From: Thermoplasmata archaeon
GTDB lineage: Archaea > Thermoplasmatota > Thermoplasmata > Lutacidiplasmatales > UBA184
Length of the DNA: 57,066 bases
NCBI GenBank assembly: GCA_027306505.1
Contig: DAHUZP010000030.1
Span: forward strand, 1-57,066
Direction: 5' to 3'
Shown here: positions 8,818 through 17,860 of the stretch, in pieces
Position numbering within the stretch: position 1 is the first letter of the stretch
Layout of the letters: every line of letters starts with the position of its first letter
Notes under the pieces: generated by a model
Told to the model about the DNA's origin: nothing
What the model saw: only the letters and a program-made list of their open reading frames with translations
Database searches by the model: none
Translations under genes and position numbers: made by a program

Positions 8818-10721
8818 CAGAGGACCCGGACGGTCTCCAGGTTGTAGGGGGCCCGGGTCTCGACGCCGAAGCGCTTGTGCAGGCTCGAGGCGAGGTCGAG
8901 GGCCTTCTGCTCTTCGCCGTGGCAGACCAGGATCCTCTGGGGCCGTGGCTCCACCGTCGCGATGTAGTTCATGAGCTGGACCCGGTCGGAGTGCCCGCTG
9001 AACCCCTCACAGTTCGTGATCTCGAACTTGACGGGGACGCTCACCGTCCGGCCGCCGTCCATGAGGGTCGCCTCGTTGAGCCCCTGCTTGAGCCGGCGTC
9101 CGAAGGTCCCCTCGGCCTGGTAGCCGGCGAAGACCATGCCGTTCTTCTCCCCGGGGGCCCAGGCTTTGAAGTACTCGAGGACCGGCCCTCCGCTCATCAT
9201 CCCGCTCGTGGCGAGGACGATCGACGGGTCGTTGTCGTCGATGACGGTCATCCGCTTCTGGCTGGACTCGACGCGGTGGAAGACGTCCGAAAGGAACGGG
9301 TTGTCCCCCTGCTGGAAGATCTGCGTGCGGAGCTGGCTGTTGAGGTACTCCGGGTACGCGGTGTGGATGGAGGTCGCCTCGAAGATCATCCCGTCGAGCC
9401 ACACCGGGACCCGCGGGATCTTCCCCTCGCGCATCTTCTCCTCGAGCACCAGCATGACCTCCTGGCTCCGCCCCACGGCGAAGACCGGGATGAGCACGTG
9501 TCCCTTGCGGGAGATCACCTTGTCGATGAAGCGGCCGAGCTCCTCCGCCCCCTGCTGGCGCGGGGGCTGGACGTCGCGGAACCCGCCGTAGGTGGACTCC
9601 ATGATGAGCGTCTCCAGCCGGGGGAACCGGTTCGTCGCGGGGTTGAACAACCAGCTCCGCTCGAACTTGAGGTCCCCGGTGTAGGCCATGTTGTAGTCGC
9701 CGTCGCCCAGGTGGAAGTGGCACATCGAGGAGCCCAGGATGTGCCCCGCGTTGTGCAGCGTGAGACGGATGTCCGGGGCGATGTCGGTGGTCTCACCGTA
9801 GCGCAGCGGGATGGTGTGGGAGACAAGCTCCCGGACATGGCTCGACTCGTAGAGGCCCTTGCGGGCCTCCTGGTTCGAGACCTTGATCGCGTCGAGGAGC
9901 ATGAGGGTCATGAGGTCCCGCGTAGGCGCGGTGCAGTAGATCGGGCCGTCGTAGCCGTACTTCAGCAGGACCGGCACGAGCCCGCAGTGGTCCAGGTGGG
10001 CGTGGGTCACCACGACCGCGTCCAAGCTGTCGAGCGGCATCGCCTCGGGGGCGGAGAAGTACGGGGTCCGCTCGGAGCCGGGATCGATGCCGCAGTCGAT
10101 CAGGACACGCGAGTTCTGGGTCGTGAGGAGGTGCGCGCTGCGGCCGACCTCCCGGTAGCCTCCTAGGGAGGTGTTGCGGGCCCACAGCTTCTCCTGCAAA
10201 CGGTCGCGAACGATCCGGGCACCCACCTTCTTGAGCATCTTCCGGCGCTCGTCGAAGACGCTCCTGAGGTAGGTCCGGACCTCCTCCACGGTCTTGGAGG
10301 GGATGGGGGGCGTTCGCACGACCGTGGGGACCCAACCGATGCGGCGCTTGATCTCGTTCAAGACCGCCGCCTGGCGGCCGATCGCGGCCCCGGGGTTCGC
10401 GGCCTCGATCGAGACCTCTCCCGTCTCAGGCTCGAAGAAGATCTGGTTGACCTCCGCCTCGGGAGGGACGAGCTCGCGGATGACGCTCTCCGCCTCCTTG
10501 GGATCCACGAGGACCGCGGGGTCGCTGCGGACGAGCACGCGTCGGTGCAGGCGCTGGGCGATCTGGCGGAGCAGCTCCCCTCCGGAGAGGAAGGCGTCCA
10601 GCTGCTTCGTGTACACGACGACGTGGGGGCCCTCGAGCTCGATGGTGGTGACCTCGATGCCCTCGGGAAGCACTTCGTTCAAACAATCGCGCGTCTGCTG
10701 AAGGAGACTCTCTACGCTCAT
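8817..10721 (-). CDS. fttA: Transcription termination factor FttA (aCPSF1): KH, metallo-beta-lactamase and beta-CASP domains
   Basis: 634 residues. The N-terminal archaeal KH region (residues 1-170, GXXG-like loop GAAIGRQ at 111-117) binds RNA. The metallo-beta-lactamase domain carries HAHLDH at 240-245, and the beta-CASP domain with its further His and Asp motifs follows. This is the archaeal CPSF73 homologue, a 5'-3' exo- and endoribonuclease that terminates transcription by cutting nascent RNA after U-rich sequences. The full domain order and length match the universal archaeal protein. Cys follows HAHLDH (LDHCG), as in eukaryotic CPSF73. The downstream phosphodiesterase overlaps its stop. 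Confidence 0.96.
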   Translation of the reverse strand: MSVESLLQQTRDCLNEVLPEGIEVTTIELEGPHVVVYTKQLDAFLSGGELLRQIAQRLHRRVLVRSDPAVLVDPKEAESVIRELVPPEAEVNQIFFEPETGEVSIEAANPGAAIGRQAAVLNEIKRRIGWVPTVVRTPPIPSKTVEEVRTYLRSVFDERRKMLKKVGARIVRDRLQEKLWARNTSLGGYREVGRSAHLLTTQNSRVLIDCGIDPGSERTPYFSAPEAMPLDSLDAVVVTHAHLDHCGLVPVLLKYGYDGPIYCTAPTRDLMTLMLLDAIKVSNQEARKGLYESSHVRELVSHTIPLRYGETTDIAPDIRLTLHNAGHILGSSMCHFHLGDGDYNMAYTGDLKFERSWLFNPATNRFPRLETLIMESTYGGFRDVQPPRQQGAEELGRFIDKVISRKGHVLIPVFAVGRSQEVMLVLEEKMREGKIPRVPVWLDGMIFEATSIHTAYPEYLNSQLRTQIFQQGDNPFLSDVFHRVESSQKRMTVIDDNDPSIVLATSGMMSGGPVLEYFKAWAPGEKNGMVFAGYQAEGTFGRRLKQGLNEATLMDGGRTVSVPVKFEITNCEGFSGHSDRVQLMNYIATVEPRPQRILVCHGEEQKALDLASSLHKRFGVETRAPYNLETVRVL

Positions 10722-10855
10722 GGCGTGCTTCCTAGGGTGGAGGGGGAGGGAACGGACGACCCGCGTCCTCGCAGGTCGAGCCGGGAAAGGGTTCGGGCCT
10801 CCGCCGCCACCGAGGGTGGCGGGCCGGGGCTGGGAGGACGGGGAAGGGTCGGGGC

Positions 10856-11542
10856 CTAGTCGAGCTTGAGCTTGCTCAAGCGCTTGCGGATCTCATCGTC
10901 GGTGTACTCATGGTACTCCTTCTCCGAGATGGTCGCGAGGAGGTAGCCGTCCCCGCTGTTCGAGTCCCTCTTCATGGCGACGGTCAGCGCCCGTAGCGCA
11001 AGGTCGGCGCCCTCGCTGAGGGTCATGCCCTCCTCGTAGGACTCCTCCAGGACCCCGTAGGCGATGGACGAACCGCTGCCCACCGAGACGAAGGAGTCCT
11101 CGATGTTCCCCCCCGCGGGATCGACCGAGAAGAGGTGGGGACCTTTGGGATCGATCCCCCCGAGGAGCACCCAGGCGAGGTAGGGCATCATGCGGTTGCC
11201 GTTGAGGATGTTGGCGAGCATCGTCGCCGCGCCCTCGACCGAGATCGGGGCCTGTCGGCGGAGACGGTAGAGGTTCACCTCGGCCCGGAGGTAGCGGACG
11301 AGCGTCTGCGCATCGCCCACCCATCCGGCGATCGTCATGCCGATCTGGTTATCGATCTTGAACAGCTTCTGAGCGACCTTGTTCGCGATGAACCCACCGC
11401 CAAGGGTGGCTCGTCGCTCCGTCCCGAGGACCACCCCGTCCTTGCAGACGATCCCGACCGTGGTGGTGCCTCGTAGGGCCCCCTCGGGCAGGCCGATAGG
11501 ATTCCCGGAGGCCGGCATGGCTGCCGCATCCGTTGAGAACAT
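10856..11542 (-). CDS. psmB: 20S proteasome beta subunit, paralogue 2
   Basis: 228 residues from the ATG at 11542. The propeptide ends at Gly25, and Thr26 of GTTTVG is the predicted catalytic residue; TERRAT and the Lys before LFKID are conserved as in the first paralogue. It is very similar to the protein at 2309-3013, including the C-terminal ISEKEY and KRLSKLKL segments, so both probably assemble into the same or alternative beta rings. A TTG three codons upstream also fits, but the TATA box at 11568-11578 puts transcription start almost on the ATG, suggesting a leaderless mRNA. It ends with TAG at the normal C-terminus, which bears on how TAG is read in this genome. Confidence 0.95.
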   Translation of the reverse strand: MFSTDAAAMPASGNPIGLPEGALRGTTTVGIVCKDGVVLGTERRATLGGGFIANKVAQKLFKIDNQIGMTIAGWVGDAQTLVRYLRAEVNLYRLRRQAPISVEGAATMLANILNGNRMMPYLAWVLLGGIDPKGPHLFSVDPAGGNIEDSFVSVGSGSSIAYGVLEESYEEGMTLSEGADLALRALTVAMKRDSNSGDGYLLATISEKEYHEYTDDEIRKRLSKLKLD

Positions 11543-11567
11543 CAGAACCAACCTTCCTTATCGCATC

Positions 11568-11578
11568 CGGTATAAAAG
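11568..11578 (-). promoter_or_regulatory. TATA box of proteasome beta paralogue 2
   Basis: On the minus strand this reads CTTTTATACC, an AT-rich island in GC-rich surroundings, about 25-30 bases upstream of the ATG at 11542. That is the normal archaeal TATA-to-start spacing for a leaderless transcript. TATAAAAG on the plus strand could also serve the glycosyltransferase gene, but that would leave a leader of over 100 bases. Confidence 0.7.
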
Positions 11579-11708
11579 GCGTCCCTGAGCGGGTCTCGCC
11601 CCGCGCAAGGAGAGCCCGCGAGAGAGGCCGAGGCTGGAGGGGCAGGTTCATTCGGAGGGGGGCCTCTCCCGCGACCGGTCGATAGACCAGGGAGCGGGCC
11701 GCGTCGAG

Positions 11709-12875
11709 ATGACCCGAAGGCTGAGGATCCTCCTCTTCTCGCCGCGGCATCCTTCGGTGAGCTCGGTCGGGGTCGCGAACGTCGTCTCCGCGCTCGCCCG
11801 GTCCTGGTCACGAGCGGGTCACGAGGTCCGGGTCGCCTTTCCCGAGAACGCGCTCGACGACAGGGCCCCTTCCGAGTGGGAGGGCGTCCGGGCGGTCCCG
11901 CTCCCCGCTCAGGGACGGGCCCACAGGCCGAAGAGCCTGGAGCGCTCGCTCGCGGAAGGGCTGGCCGAGGAGGCCCGTGACCGCACCGATGTGGTCCTTG
12001 CGAACAACGAGTACGGGGCGTTCCTCCCCTCCCGGAGGACCGGGGGCTCGGTGCTCTCGGTGGTGGTCCTGCACGGTCTCGTTCTGCGGTTCATGCAGCT
12101 CGAACGTGCGACGCGACGAGGTCTGCGTCCGCGGGCAGGGTACTACCCCGACCTGCGGGCGGTGCGGGCGCTCGAGAGGAGCTCTATCGAGCGCGCCGAC
12201 CGGGTGGTCGCGATCTCCCGCCGCGTGCTCGGTGACGCTGAAGCGGCCTATGCGCTCGAACCCGCGCGGGCGAGCGTGATCTACAACGGGCAGCCCACGG
12301 TCCCGCCTCCTCGACCGGAGGAGCGCGAGCGTGCGCGCGCGCACCTCTCGGCCTCTCCGCGGACCCGCCTCCTCGCCTTGGTCGGCGCTGACCCGTACCG
12401 GAAAGGTCTCGATGTCGCGCGAGCCGCGGTCGCCAAGCTGAGGATCGAGGGGGAGAGCGTCCGTCTCCTGCATGTCGGCGGGGCCCCAGCTCCCGAGGAG
12501 GACGGGGTCGTGGGGCTCGGGCGCGTGTCCGATCCGATGCTCCGCGAGGTGATGGTCGCCTCCGACCTTCTCTTGCTCCCGAGCCGGTACGAGGGCTTCC
12601 CGATGATCGCACAGGAGGCGGCAGCCCTGGGCCTCCCCATCGTCGCGAGCGAAGCGAGCGGCCTCGACCTCGGTCGACCGGGAGAGAGCCATGTGGAGGT
12701 CCGCTCCAATCGCCCGGCGGAATGGGCGGACGCGGTCCGTTCTCTCCTCAGGAATGACGCGGCCCGAGGGCGGATCGCCGAGCGCGGGCGAAGGGAGCTC
12801 TCGGGTCGGACGCTCGAAGAGATGGCGGGGGACTACCTTCGGCTCGTCGAATCGCAGCGCTTCTCCAACGCGTAG
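11709..12875 (+). CDS. GT4-type glycosyltransferase
   Basis: 388 residues with the GT-B fold. The N-terminal Rossmann domain begins at RILLFSPRHP and contains a Gly-rich acceptor loop (SSVGVANVV). The C-terminal nucleotide-sugar-binding domain contains LLLPSRYEGFPMIAQEAAAL, the E-x7-E motif of family GT4, followed by GLPIVASEASGL. The family transfers sugars from nucleotide donors to lipids, proteins or glycans on the cytoplasmic face. No glycan cluster surrounds it, so the acceptor is unknown. It ends with TAG. Confidence 0.9.
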   Translation: MTRRLRILLFSPRHPSVSSVGVANVVSALARSWSRAGHEVRVAFPENALDDRAPSEWEGVRAVPLPAQGRAHRPKSLERSLAEGLAEEARDRTDVVLANNEYGAFLPSRRTGGSVLSVVVLHGLVLRFMQLERATRRGLRPRAGYYPDLRAVRALERSSIERADRVVAISRRVLGDAEAAYALEPARASVIYNGQPTVPPPRPEERERARAHLSASPRTRLLALVGADPYRKGLDVARAAVAKLRIEGESVRLLHVGGAPAPEEDGVVGLGRVSDPMLREVMVASDLLLLPSRYEGFPMIAQEAAALGLPIVASEASGLDLGRPGESHVEVRSNRPAEWADAVRSLLRNDAARGRIAERGRRELSGRTLEEMAGDYLRLVESQRFSNA

Positions 12876-12958
12876 CCCCTCCGCTCGTCGAACGGCCCTT
12901 CGTTCGCCTCAGTAGACCTTAAGGTCCGACCGATATTGCGCCGCTTCCGGGCGAAGCT

Positions 12959-14635
12959 TTGCAGCGACACGATGTTCTCGTGGTGGGCGCCGGGCTCGCC
13001 GGACAGCGCGCTGCTCTCGAAGCGGTGCGCGCCGGCCTCGACGTGGGCATGCTCTCGAAGCTGCATCCGCTCCGGTCCCACTCGGCGGCCGCCCAGGGAG
13101 GCATCAACGCCTCGCTAGGACCGAAGGACTCGGTCCACGACCACGTCTTCGACACGGTGAAGGGATCGGACTACCTCGCCGACCAGGACGCGGTGGAGAT
13201 CCTCTGCAAGGAGGCGGGCCCCACCGTCATCGAGATGGAGCACTTCGGCACCATCTTCAACCGGGCGGCGGACGGCTCGCTCGACCGGCGGGCGTTCGGC
13301 GGCGCCTCCTACAATCGGACGATCTTCTCGGCCGACCGCACCGGTCTCGCGCTCCTCCAGGGGCTTTTCGAGGAGATCTCCCGGGAGAAGCGGCTGAAGG
13401 TCTACGAGGAGTGGACCGCTATCGACCTGGTGGTCCGTCAAGGACGCATCCAGGGCGTGGTGGCCATGGACCGCAAGAGCGGGACCATCGAGGGCTTCGC
13501 GGCCCGCGCGGTGGTCATCGCGACCGGGCCCTTCGGCCGGATGTACCCCAACACCACCAACTCGCACGCCTCGACCGGTGACGGGACCGCGCTCGCCTAC
13601 CGCGTTGGGGCCTACCTGAAGGACATCGAGATGGTCCAGTTCCACCCGACCTGCCTTCCGGGCTCCTGGATCCTCATCACCGAGGGCGCTCGGGGGGAGG
13701 GCGGCATCCTTCGGAACGCGAAGGGCGAGCGGTTCATGGCGCGCTACGCCCCGAACAAGCTCGAGCTCGCCTCGCGCGATGTGGTGTCGCGCGCCATCGC
13801 GACCGAGGTGAACGAAGGACGCGGGTTTCCGGACGGGACCTGCCATCTCGAGCTCATGCACATGGGGCGCGAGAAGATCATGACCAAGCTCCAGGAGATC
13901 GTCGAGTTCGCCCGCAACTTCGCGGGGATCGATCCGGTGGTCGAGGCGATCCCGGTCTATCCGGGGCAGCACTACATGATGGGGGGCATCAGCACCAACC
14001 CCAGGGCGGAGACCAACATCTCCGGCCTCTACGCCGCTGGGGAGGCCGCTTGCGTCTCGGTCCACGGCGCGAACCGACTGGGCGCGAACTCCCTGCTCGA
14101 GACGCTCGTCTTCGGGAAGATCGCGGGCGCCAACGCGGCGGCGTCGGCCGCGAAGGCCACCGCGAGCGACCTGGTCCAGGCCGATGTGGACCGTTCCGTC
14201 CAGAACCTGCACGTCATGTGGGACCGCAAGGAAGGCGAGTCCCCTGCGACCCTCCGGCAGGAGCTCCAGCAGTCGATGAAGGACGACGTGGGGATCTACC
14301 GCACCCCGCAACAGCTGGAAAAGGCACGGATCAAGATCGCGGAGCTCAAGCAGCGCTACACGAAGGTCCACGTCCAGGACAAGTCGACCACCTACAACGT
14401 GAACCTCACCGACGCGATCGAGCTCGGCAATCTCCTGGACCTCGCCGAGGCGATCGTCGCCGGCGCGATCCACCGCACCGAGTCGCGCGGGGCCCACGTC
14501 CGGCTCGATTTCCCCAAGAGGGACGACGCGAGCTGGATGAAGCACATCCTGGTCCAGTACACCCCGACCGGACCCGCGCTGAGCTACCTGCCGGTCACGG
14601 TCACAAGCTACCAGCCGATGGAGCGGCACTACTGA
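12959..14635 (+). CDS. sdhA: Succinate dehydrogenase/fumarate reductase flavoprotein subunit
   Basis: 558 residues. The FAD-binding dinucleotide fold starts at once ([15 protein letters not shown]). [12 protein letters not shown] contains the His that is covalently linked to FAD in this family. [21 protein letters not shown] matches the dicarboxylate-binding and catalytic region, and [11 protein letters not shown] is the conserved C-terminal FAD contact. It oxidises succinate or reduces fumarate. The start is a TTG at 12959; no in-frame ATG fits. CCTTAAGG at about 12917-12924 is a possible TATA element. It heads the unit with the iron-sulfur and HdrB-like subunits; thiol:fumarate reductase (TfrA) is an alternative name. 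Confidence 0.94.
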   Translation: MQRHDVLVVGAGLAGQRAALEAVRAGLDVGMLSKLHPLRSHSAAAQGGINASLGPKDSVHDHVFDTVKGSDYLADQDAVEILCKEAGPTVIEMEHFGTIFNRAADGSLDRRAFGGASYNRTIFSADRTGLALLQGLFEEISREKRLKVYEEWTAIDLVVRQGRIQGVVAMDRKSGTIEGFAARAVVIATGPFGRMYPNTTNSHASTGDGTALAYRVGAYLKDIEMVQFHPTCLPGSWILITEGARGEGGILRNAKGERFMARYAPNKLELASRDVVSRAIATEVNEGRGFPDGTCHLELMHMGREKIMTKLQEIVEFARNFAGIDPVVEAIPVYPGQHYMMGGISTNPRAETNISGLYAAGEAACVSVHGANRLGANSLLETLVFGKIAGANAAASAAKATASDLVQADVDRSVQNLHVMWDRKEGESPATLRQELQQSMKDDVGIYRTPQQLEKARIKIAELKQRYTKVHVQDKSTTYNVNLTDAIELGNLLDLAEAIVAGAIHRTESRGAHVRLDFPKRDDASWMKHILVQYTPTGPALSYLPVTVTSYQPMERHY

Positions 14636-14716
14636 GCGCTGCCCGGAGGAGGGGAGCGGTCCAGGCGTTCCAGGTCGAGGTAGAGGGACGAGTTCGGGAA
14701 CCAGGAGGTCAAGGTC

Positions 14717-16078
14717 ATGGTGAAGGTACCCATCGAGGTCTTCCGCAGCGGTCCAGGTGGCCAATCGCCCCGGTTCGACAAGTTCGAGCTCGAGCTCGAG
14801 GAGCACGCCCCCATCCTGACCGCGCTCCTCAAGATCCGTGACGAGATCGATCCCACCCTCGCCGCACGGTACTCCTGCCGCCAGGCGATCTGCGGCTCCT
14901 GCGCGATACGGGTGAACGGGAAGAGCCGTCTCGCGTGCGTGACCCAGGTCGGTCCCGAGCTCGCCCGGAGGGGCGTCCTGCGGATCGAACCGATGGGCAA
15001 CCAGCCGGTCCTGCGCGACCTCGTGGTCGACCAGGGCCCGTTCTGGGAGCGCTACCACAAGATCGAACCCTACCTCCTCCCCGACCCGGCGCACCCGATG
15101 CCCGTCGGGCGGGAGAACCCCATGTCCCCCGAGCAGGTCTCGCAGTTCCAGGAGACCCCCCGGTGCATCGCCTGCGCCTCCTGCTTCTCCGCCTGCCCGG
15201 CGATGGACGCCGACCCGGAGTTCTTGGGTCCCATGGCGCTCGCGAAGCTCTACCGGTTCGTCGTGGACCCGCGGGACGGAGGGTTCCACCACCGGCTGGA
15301 GATGGTCCAGAACCAGAGCCTCTGGCTCTGCATGCGCTGCAACCTGTGCGTCGAGTCCTGCCCGAAGGACGTGAGGCCCGCCGAGCGCATCCTCGATCTC
15401 AAGTGGATGGCGAACCAGGAGATCGGCAAGCGCGAGCCGGGGAGCCGTCACTCCATCGGGTTCCGGGAGAACATCCAGAAGGGTGGGTTGCTCAACGAGC
15501 GGAAGCTCGCGATGGACTCGCTCGGTCTCGCGGGCACCCTGGGACAGCTCCCGAAGGCGATCGCCATGATGAGCCACGGGCGGTCGTTGGGAGCCCATGC
15601 CCCGATCCAGGGACGCGAGCAGCTCGACGTGATCTATCGCGAGATGGGTTCTCGGGAGGACCTCCAGCACCGGCCGATGACCCCTGACGGGGGCGTACGG
15701 GGCAAGTCCCCACCGCTCACCCCCTCCTCCGCTCTGCCCGCGCCCGCTCTCGCCGCTGCGGCGACCGCGGGGCCGACCCCTCCGGCCTCACCCCCGCTCG
15801 CGCCTCCACCGGCGAGCGCTCCAGCACCTGCGCCTGCCCCTCCTCCGCCGGTGGCCCCCCCTTCTTCCCCCTCCTCTCCAACTCCGACGTTCTCAGGGCC
15901 GGCGCCGTCCCCTCCCGCGCCCTCGCCCCCTCCACGCTCGGCCACCCTCGCTCCACCTCCCCCGCCTTCCCCACCGGCCCCACCACCGCCTTCTTGGTCA
16001 CCCGCTACTCCACCCCCTCCGCCCCCTCGCCCTCCCCCTCCACCGCCGAAGAAGGACTCGCCAGGAGGAGGAACATGA
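14717..16078 (+). CDS. sdhB: Succinate dehydrogenase/fumarate reductase iron-sulfur subunit with long Pro-rich tail
   Basis: 453 residues. The N-terminal ferredoxin domain holds a [2Fe-2S] cluster (Cys pattern in CRQAICGSC plus a Cys in RLAC). The helical domain has two further clusters, in CIACASCFSACP and CMRCNLCVESCP. It passes electrons from SdhA to the CCG subunit. SdhB proteins usually end near residue 320; here about 120 more residues, mostly Pro, Ala and Ser, follow and end in a lysine-containing stretch. The tail is probably translated, since its TGA overlaps the next start (ATGA). A good Shine-Dalgarno (CAGGAGG) precedes the ATG. Confidence 0.93.
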   Translation: MVKVPIEVFRSGPGGQSPRFDKFELELEEHAPILTALLKIRDEIDPTLAARYSCRQAICGSCAIRVNGKSRLACVTQVGPELARRGVLRIEPMGNQPVLRDLVVDQGPFWERYHKIEPYLLPDPAHPMPVGRENPMSPEQVSQFQETPRCIACASCFSACPAMDADPEFLGPMALAKLYRFVVDPRDGGFHHRLEMVQNQSLWLCMRCNLCVESCPKDVRPAERILDLKWMANQEIGKREPGSRHSIGFRENIQKGGLLNERKLAMDSLGLAGTLGQLPKAIAMMSHGRSLGAHAPIQGREQLDVIYREMGSREDLQHRPMTPDGGVRGKSPPLTPSSALPAPALAAAATAGPTPPASPPLAPPPASAPAPAPAPPPPVAPPSSPSSPTPTFSGPAPSPPAPSPPPRSATLAPPPPPSPPAPPPPSWSPATPPPPPPRPPPPPPKKDSPGGGT

Positions 16079-16971
16079 AGGTCGCGTACTACCCCGGTTG
16101 CGTCGCTCAGGAATCCGGCAAGGAGCTCGACATGGCCACCCGGGCCGTCGCTCCACTGCTGGGGATCGAACTGCAGGACTTCCCCAGCTTCTCCTGCTGC
16201 GGCAGCGGGTTCATCGACGAGTCCAACTACGGGCTCAACGCCGCGCTCAACGCGAGGAACCTGGCCATTGCCGAGGCCGCCGGCCTCTCGCTCATTATGA
16301 CGGTCTGTTCCACCTGCCAGGGCATGCTCAAGCTCGCGAAGTGGAACCTCGCCAACAATGCGGTCCTCAAGGCACGGACCGACCACGTCCTCCAGCAGGT
16401 CGGGATGCAGTACCGGGGGACCGCGACGCCCAAGCACATGCTCCAGATCATCGTCGAGGACCTGGGCGGTGCCGAGGGGATCCGTCGCCTGGTCAAGCGG
16501 CCGCTCAAGGGGCTCAAGATCGGGGCGTTCTACGGCTGTCACTTCCTCCGGCCGCACGACAAGCAGGGGTTCGACGACCCGGAGGACCCGAGGTCCTTTG
16601 AAGCGGTGATCCAGGCGCTCGGGGCGGAGCCCGTGGACTACCGCGGCCGGGTCATGTGCTGCGGCTTCCCGATCCAGTTCGTCAAACCGAAGACGGCGGA
16701 GCGCATCGCGGGGAAGCAGCTCCTGGACGCGAAGCAGCACGGGGCAGACGCCATCGCGACCCCCTGCCCGCTCTGCCACATCTCCCTCGACGCCTACCAG
16801 AAGGAGGCCGGCCATGCGGTGGGCCAGGACCTGCAGATGCCGGTCTTCCACTTCCCGCAGATCCTGGGCCTCGCCTTCGGGCTGGACCCCAAGACCTTGG
16901 GCCTGCGCCGCCACATGGTGGACACGCGGAGCGCTCTCGAACGCCTGGGCCCCGTCGGCGTGCCCGCCTAG
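16075..16971 (+). CDS. HdrB-like CCG-domain subunit of succinate dehydrogenase (type E SdhC/SdhE)
   Basis: 298 residues from the ATG at 16075, preceded by AGGAGGAGG and overlapping the sdhB stop. Two complete cysteine-rich CCG motifs are visible: the first spans GC...CCGSGF...CSTC, the second GCH...CCGFP...CPLC. Such domains bind non-cubane [4Fe-4S] clusters in HdrB. They replace the haem-binding membrane anchors in Sulfolobus-type (type E) succinate:quinone reductases and are fused in methanogen thiol:fumarate reductase TfrB. It likely delivers electrons to or from quinone or a thiol. No transmembrane helix or further Sdh subunit is present. Confidence 0.9.
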   Translation: MKVAYYPGCVAQESGKELDMATRAVAPLLGIELQDFPSFSCCGSGFIDESNYGLNAALNARNLAIAEAAGLSLIMTVCSTCQGMLKLAKWNLANNAVLKARTDHVLQQVGMQYRGTATPKHMLQIIVEDLGGAEGIRRLVKRPLKGLKIGAFYGCHFLRPHDKQGFDDPEDPRSFEAVIQALGAEPVDYRGRVMCCGFPIQFVKPKTAERIAGKQLLDAKQHGADAIATPCPLCHISLDAYQKEAGHAVGQDLQMPVFHFPQILGLAFGLDPKTLGLRRHMVDTRSALERLGPVGVPA

Positions 16972-17042
16972 GTCCAGGGGCCGAAAGGGGAGGGCCCGCC
17001 CCGTTCTGCTCGACCGTCCGGGGCTCCGCGCCTCGAGCCCTT

Positions 17043-17321
17043 CTACGGCTCGTTCGCCGCGGGGGGAGAGGCGCCTGAGGAGCCCTGGGCGAACACCGAG
17101 CCCGCGCCCTTGGTGACGAAGTAGTGCAGGCGGTCGCACTGCTTCTGGAAGTAGCCCGTCCCTTCCTTCGCGTACTCGGCGAGGGCCGCCTGTCTTCCCT
17201 CCTCGGGGACGGACGGGTCGAGCAAGGGGGAGAACATGCACGGGAAGATGACCACGAGCTTCTCTTCGACCTCCAGTCGTTCGGTCTCCGCCGCGCCGCA
17301 GAACGGGCAGATGAGCTTCAC
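17043..17321 (-). CDS. Small zinc-binding conserved hypothetical protein
   Basis: 92 residues from a GTG at 17321 whose product begins MKLICPFCGA, a zinc-knuckle CPxCG motif directly at the N-terminus. Further Cys residues (FPCMFSP, KQCDRLHYF) could complete a metal site. The central region is acidic and helical (EEGRQAALAEYAKEG), and the last 20 residues are low complexity. The frame stays open upstream, but homology-like composition begins at MKLICPF. I do not recognise a function. It lies downstream of another small CxxC protein on the same strand. Confidence 0.65.
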   Translation of the reverse strand: MKLICPFCGAAETERLEVEEKLVVIFPCMFSPLLDPSVPEEGRQAALAEYAKEGTGYFQKQCDRLHYFVTKGAGSVFAQGSSGASPPAANEP

Positions 17322-17440
17322 CGCGCTCGGGCCTCCGCCCACCTCGAACCTCCAGAGCTCAAAGGGTTCGCCCACGCCTTCGAGGGGTCGTCCCCCCGCG
17401 TGGGGGCGAGGGCGGTCCACGCGAGGCAGGTCCGCTCGGC

Positions 17441-17677
17441 TCAGGTCAGACTTCCCATCTCCCAGGCCCATCCGGGCGTGGGATCGTCGGGTCGGACATC
17501 GATCCGAGGGGGCGCGTTGCCGCTGCCTCCGCAGTACGCGCAGGGGCGGGTGACCTCCTCCAGGACGCTCGTGCGCTCGTCGTAGCGCCAGCGTCGCTCC
17601 TGCCCTTCGCCTCGGCAGATGGGGCAGGGAGACTTCTCCTGCGAGTTCGGCGTCGGCGTGCGGCTCTTGCTTTCCAT
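17441..17677 (-). CDS. Small DnaJ-type zinc-finger protein
   Basis: 78 residues containing two CxxCxGxG repeats, CPICRGEG and CAYCGGSG, separated by about 28 residues. This is the half-unit of the DnaJ cysteine-rich domain, which binds one zinc per two repeats. No J domain is present, so it is a stand-alone zinc module, perhaps a chaperone-like or RNA-binding accessory. The ATG at 17677 or the GTG at 17683 can be the start; the TATA box at 17711-17718 implies a nearly leaderless mRNA in either case. The following zinc protein is 119 bases downstream. Confidence 0.7.
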   Translation of the reverse strand: MESKSRTPTPNSQEKSPCPICRGEGQERRWRYDERTSVLEEVTRPCAYCGGSGNAPPRIDVRPDDPTPGWAWEMGSLT

Positions 17678-17710
17678 GCGCACTCCTACTCATAATGTCC
17701 GTCCAGGGGT

Positions 17711-17718
17711 ATTTAACC
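17711..17718 (-). promoter_or_regulatory. TATA box for the small zinc-protein genes
   Basis: Reads GGTTAAAT on the minus strand, about 30-35 bases before the GTG/ATG starts at 17683/17677. It is the clearest AT-rich element in the 180-base gap between the zinc protein and the gene ending at 17861. The rest of that gap shows nothing else recognisable. Confidence 0.6.
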
Positions 17719-17860
17719 GCACTACTGGAGTTGAACGTTATACGTAATCCTGGAACGCGGCCCTCGCCGCGGTCGGCAGACCTTCGTCAGACGTCGCGAG
17801 GTGCGAGGCAGGGGGCGCTCCTTCGCTACGCCCGGCCCCATGGGCTGCCCGCGCGAGCCT

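Noticed and set aside
13115-15670. 851-codon minus-strand frame opposite sdhA-sdhB
   Set aside because: Antisense shadow of two conserved genes; no motif and no start signals.
15634-17241. Minus-strand frame with a Gly-rich region opposite the SdhB tail
   Set aside because: The Gly-rich composition is the complement of the proline codons; the frame runs through the conserved HdrB-like gene.
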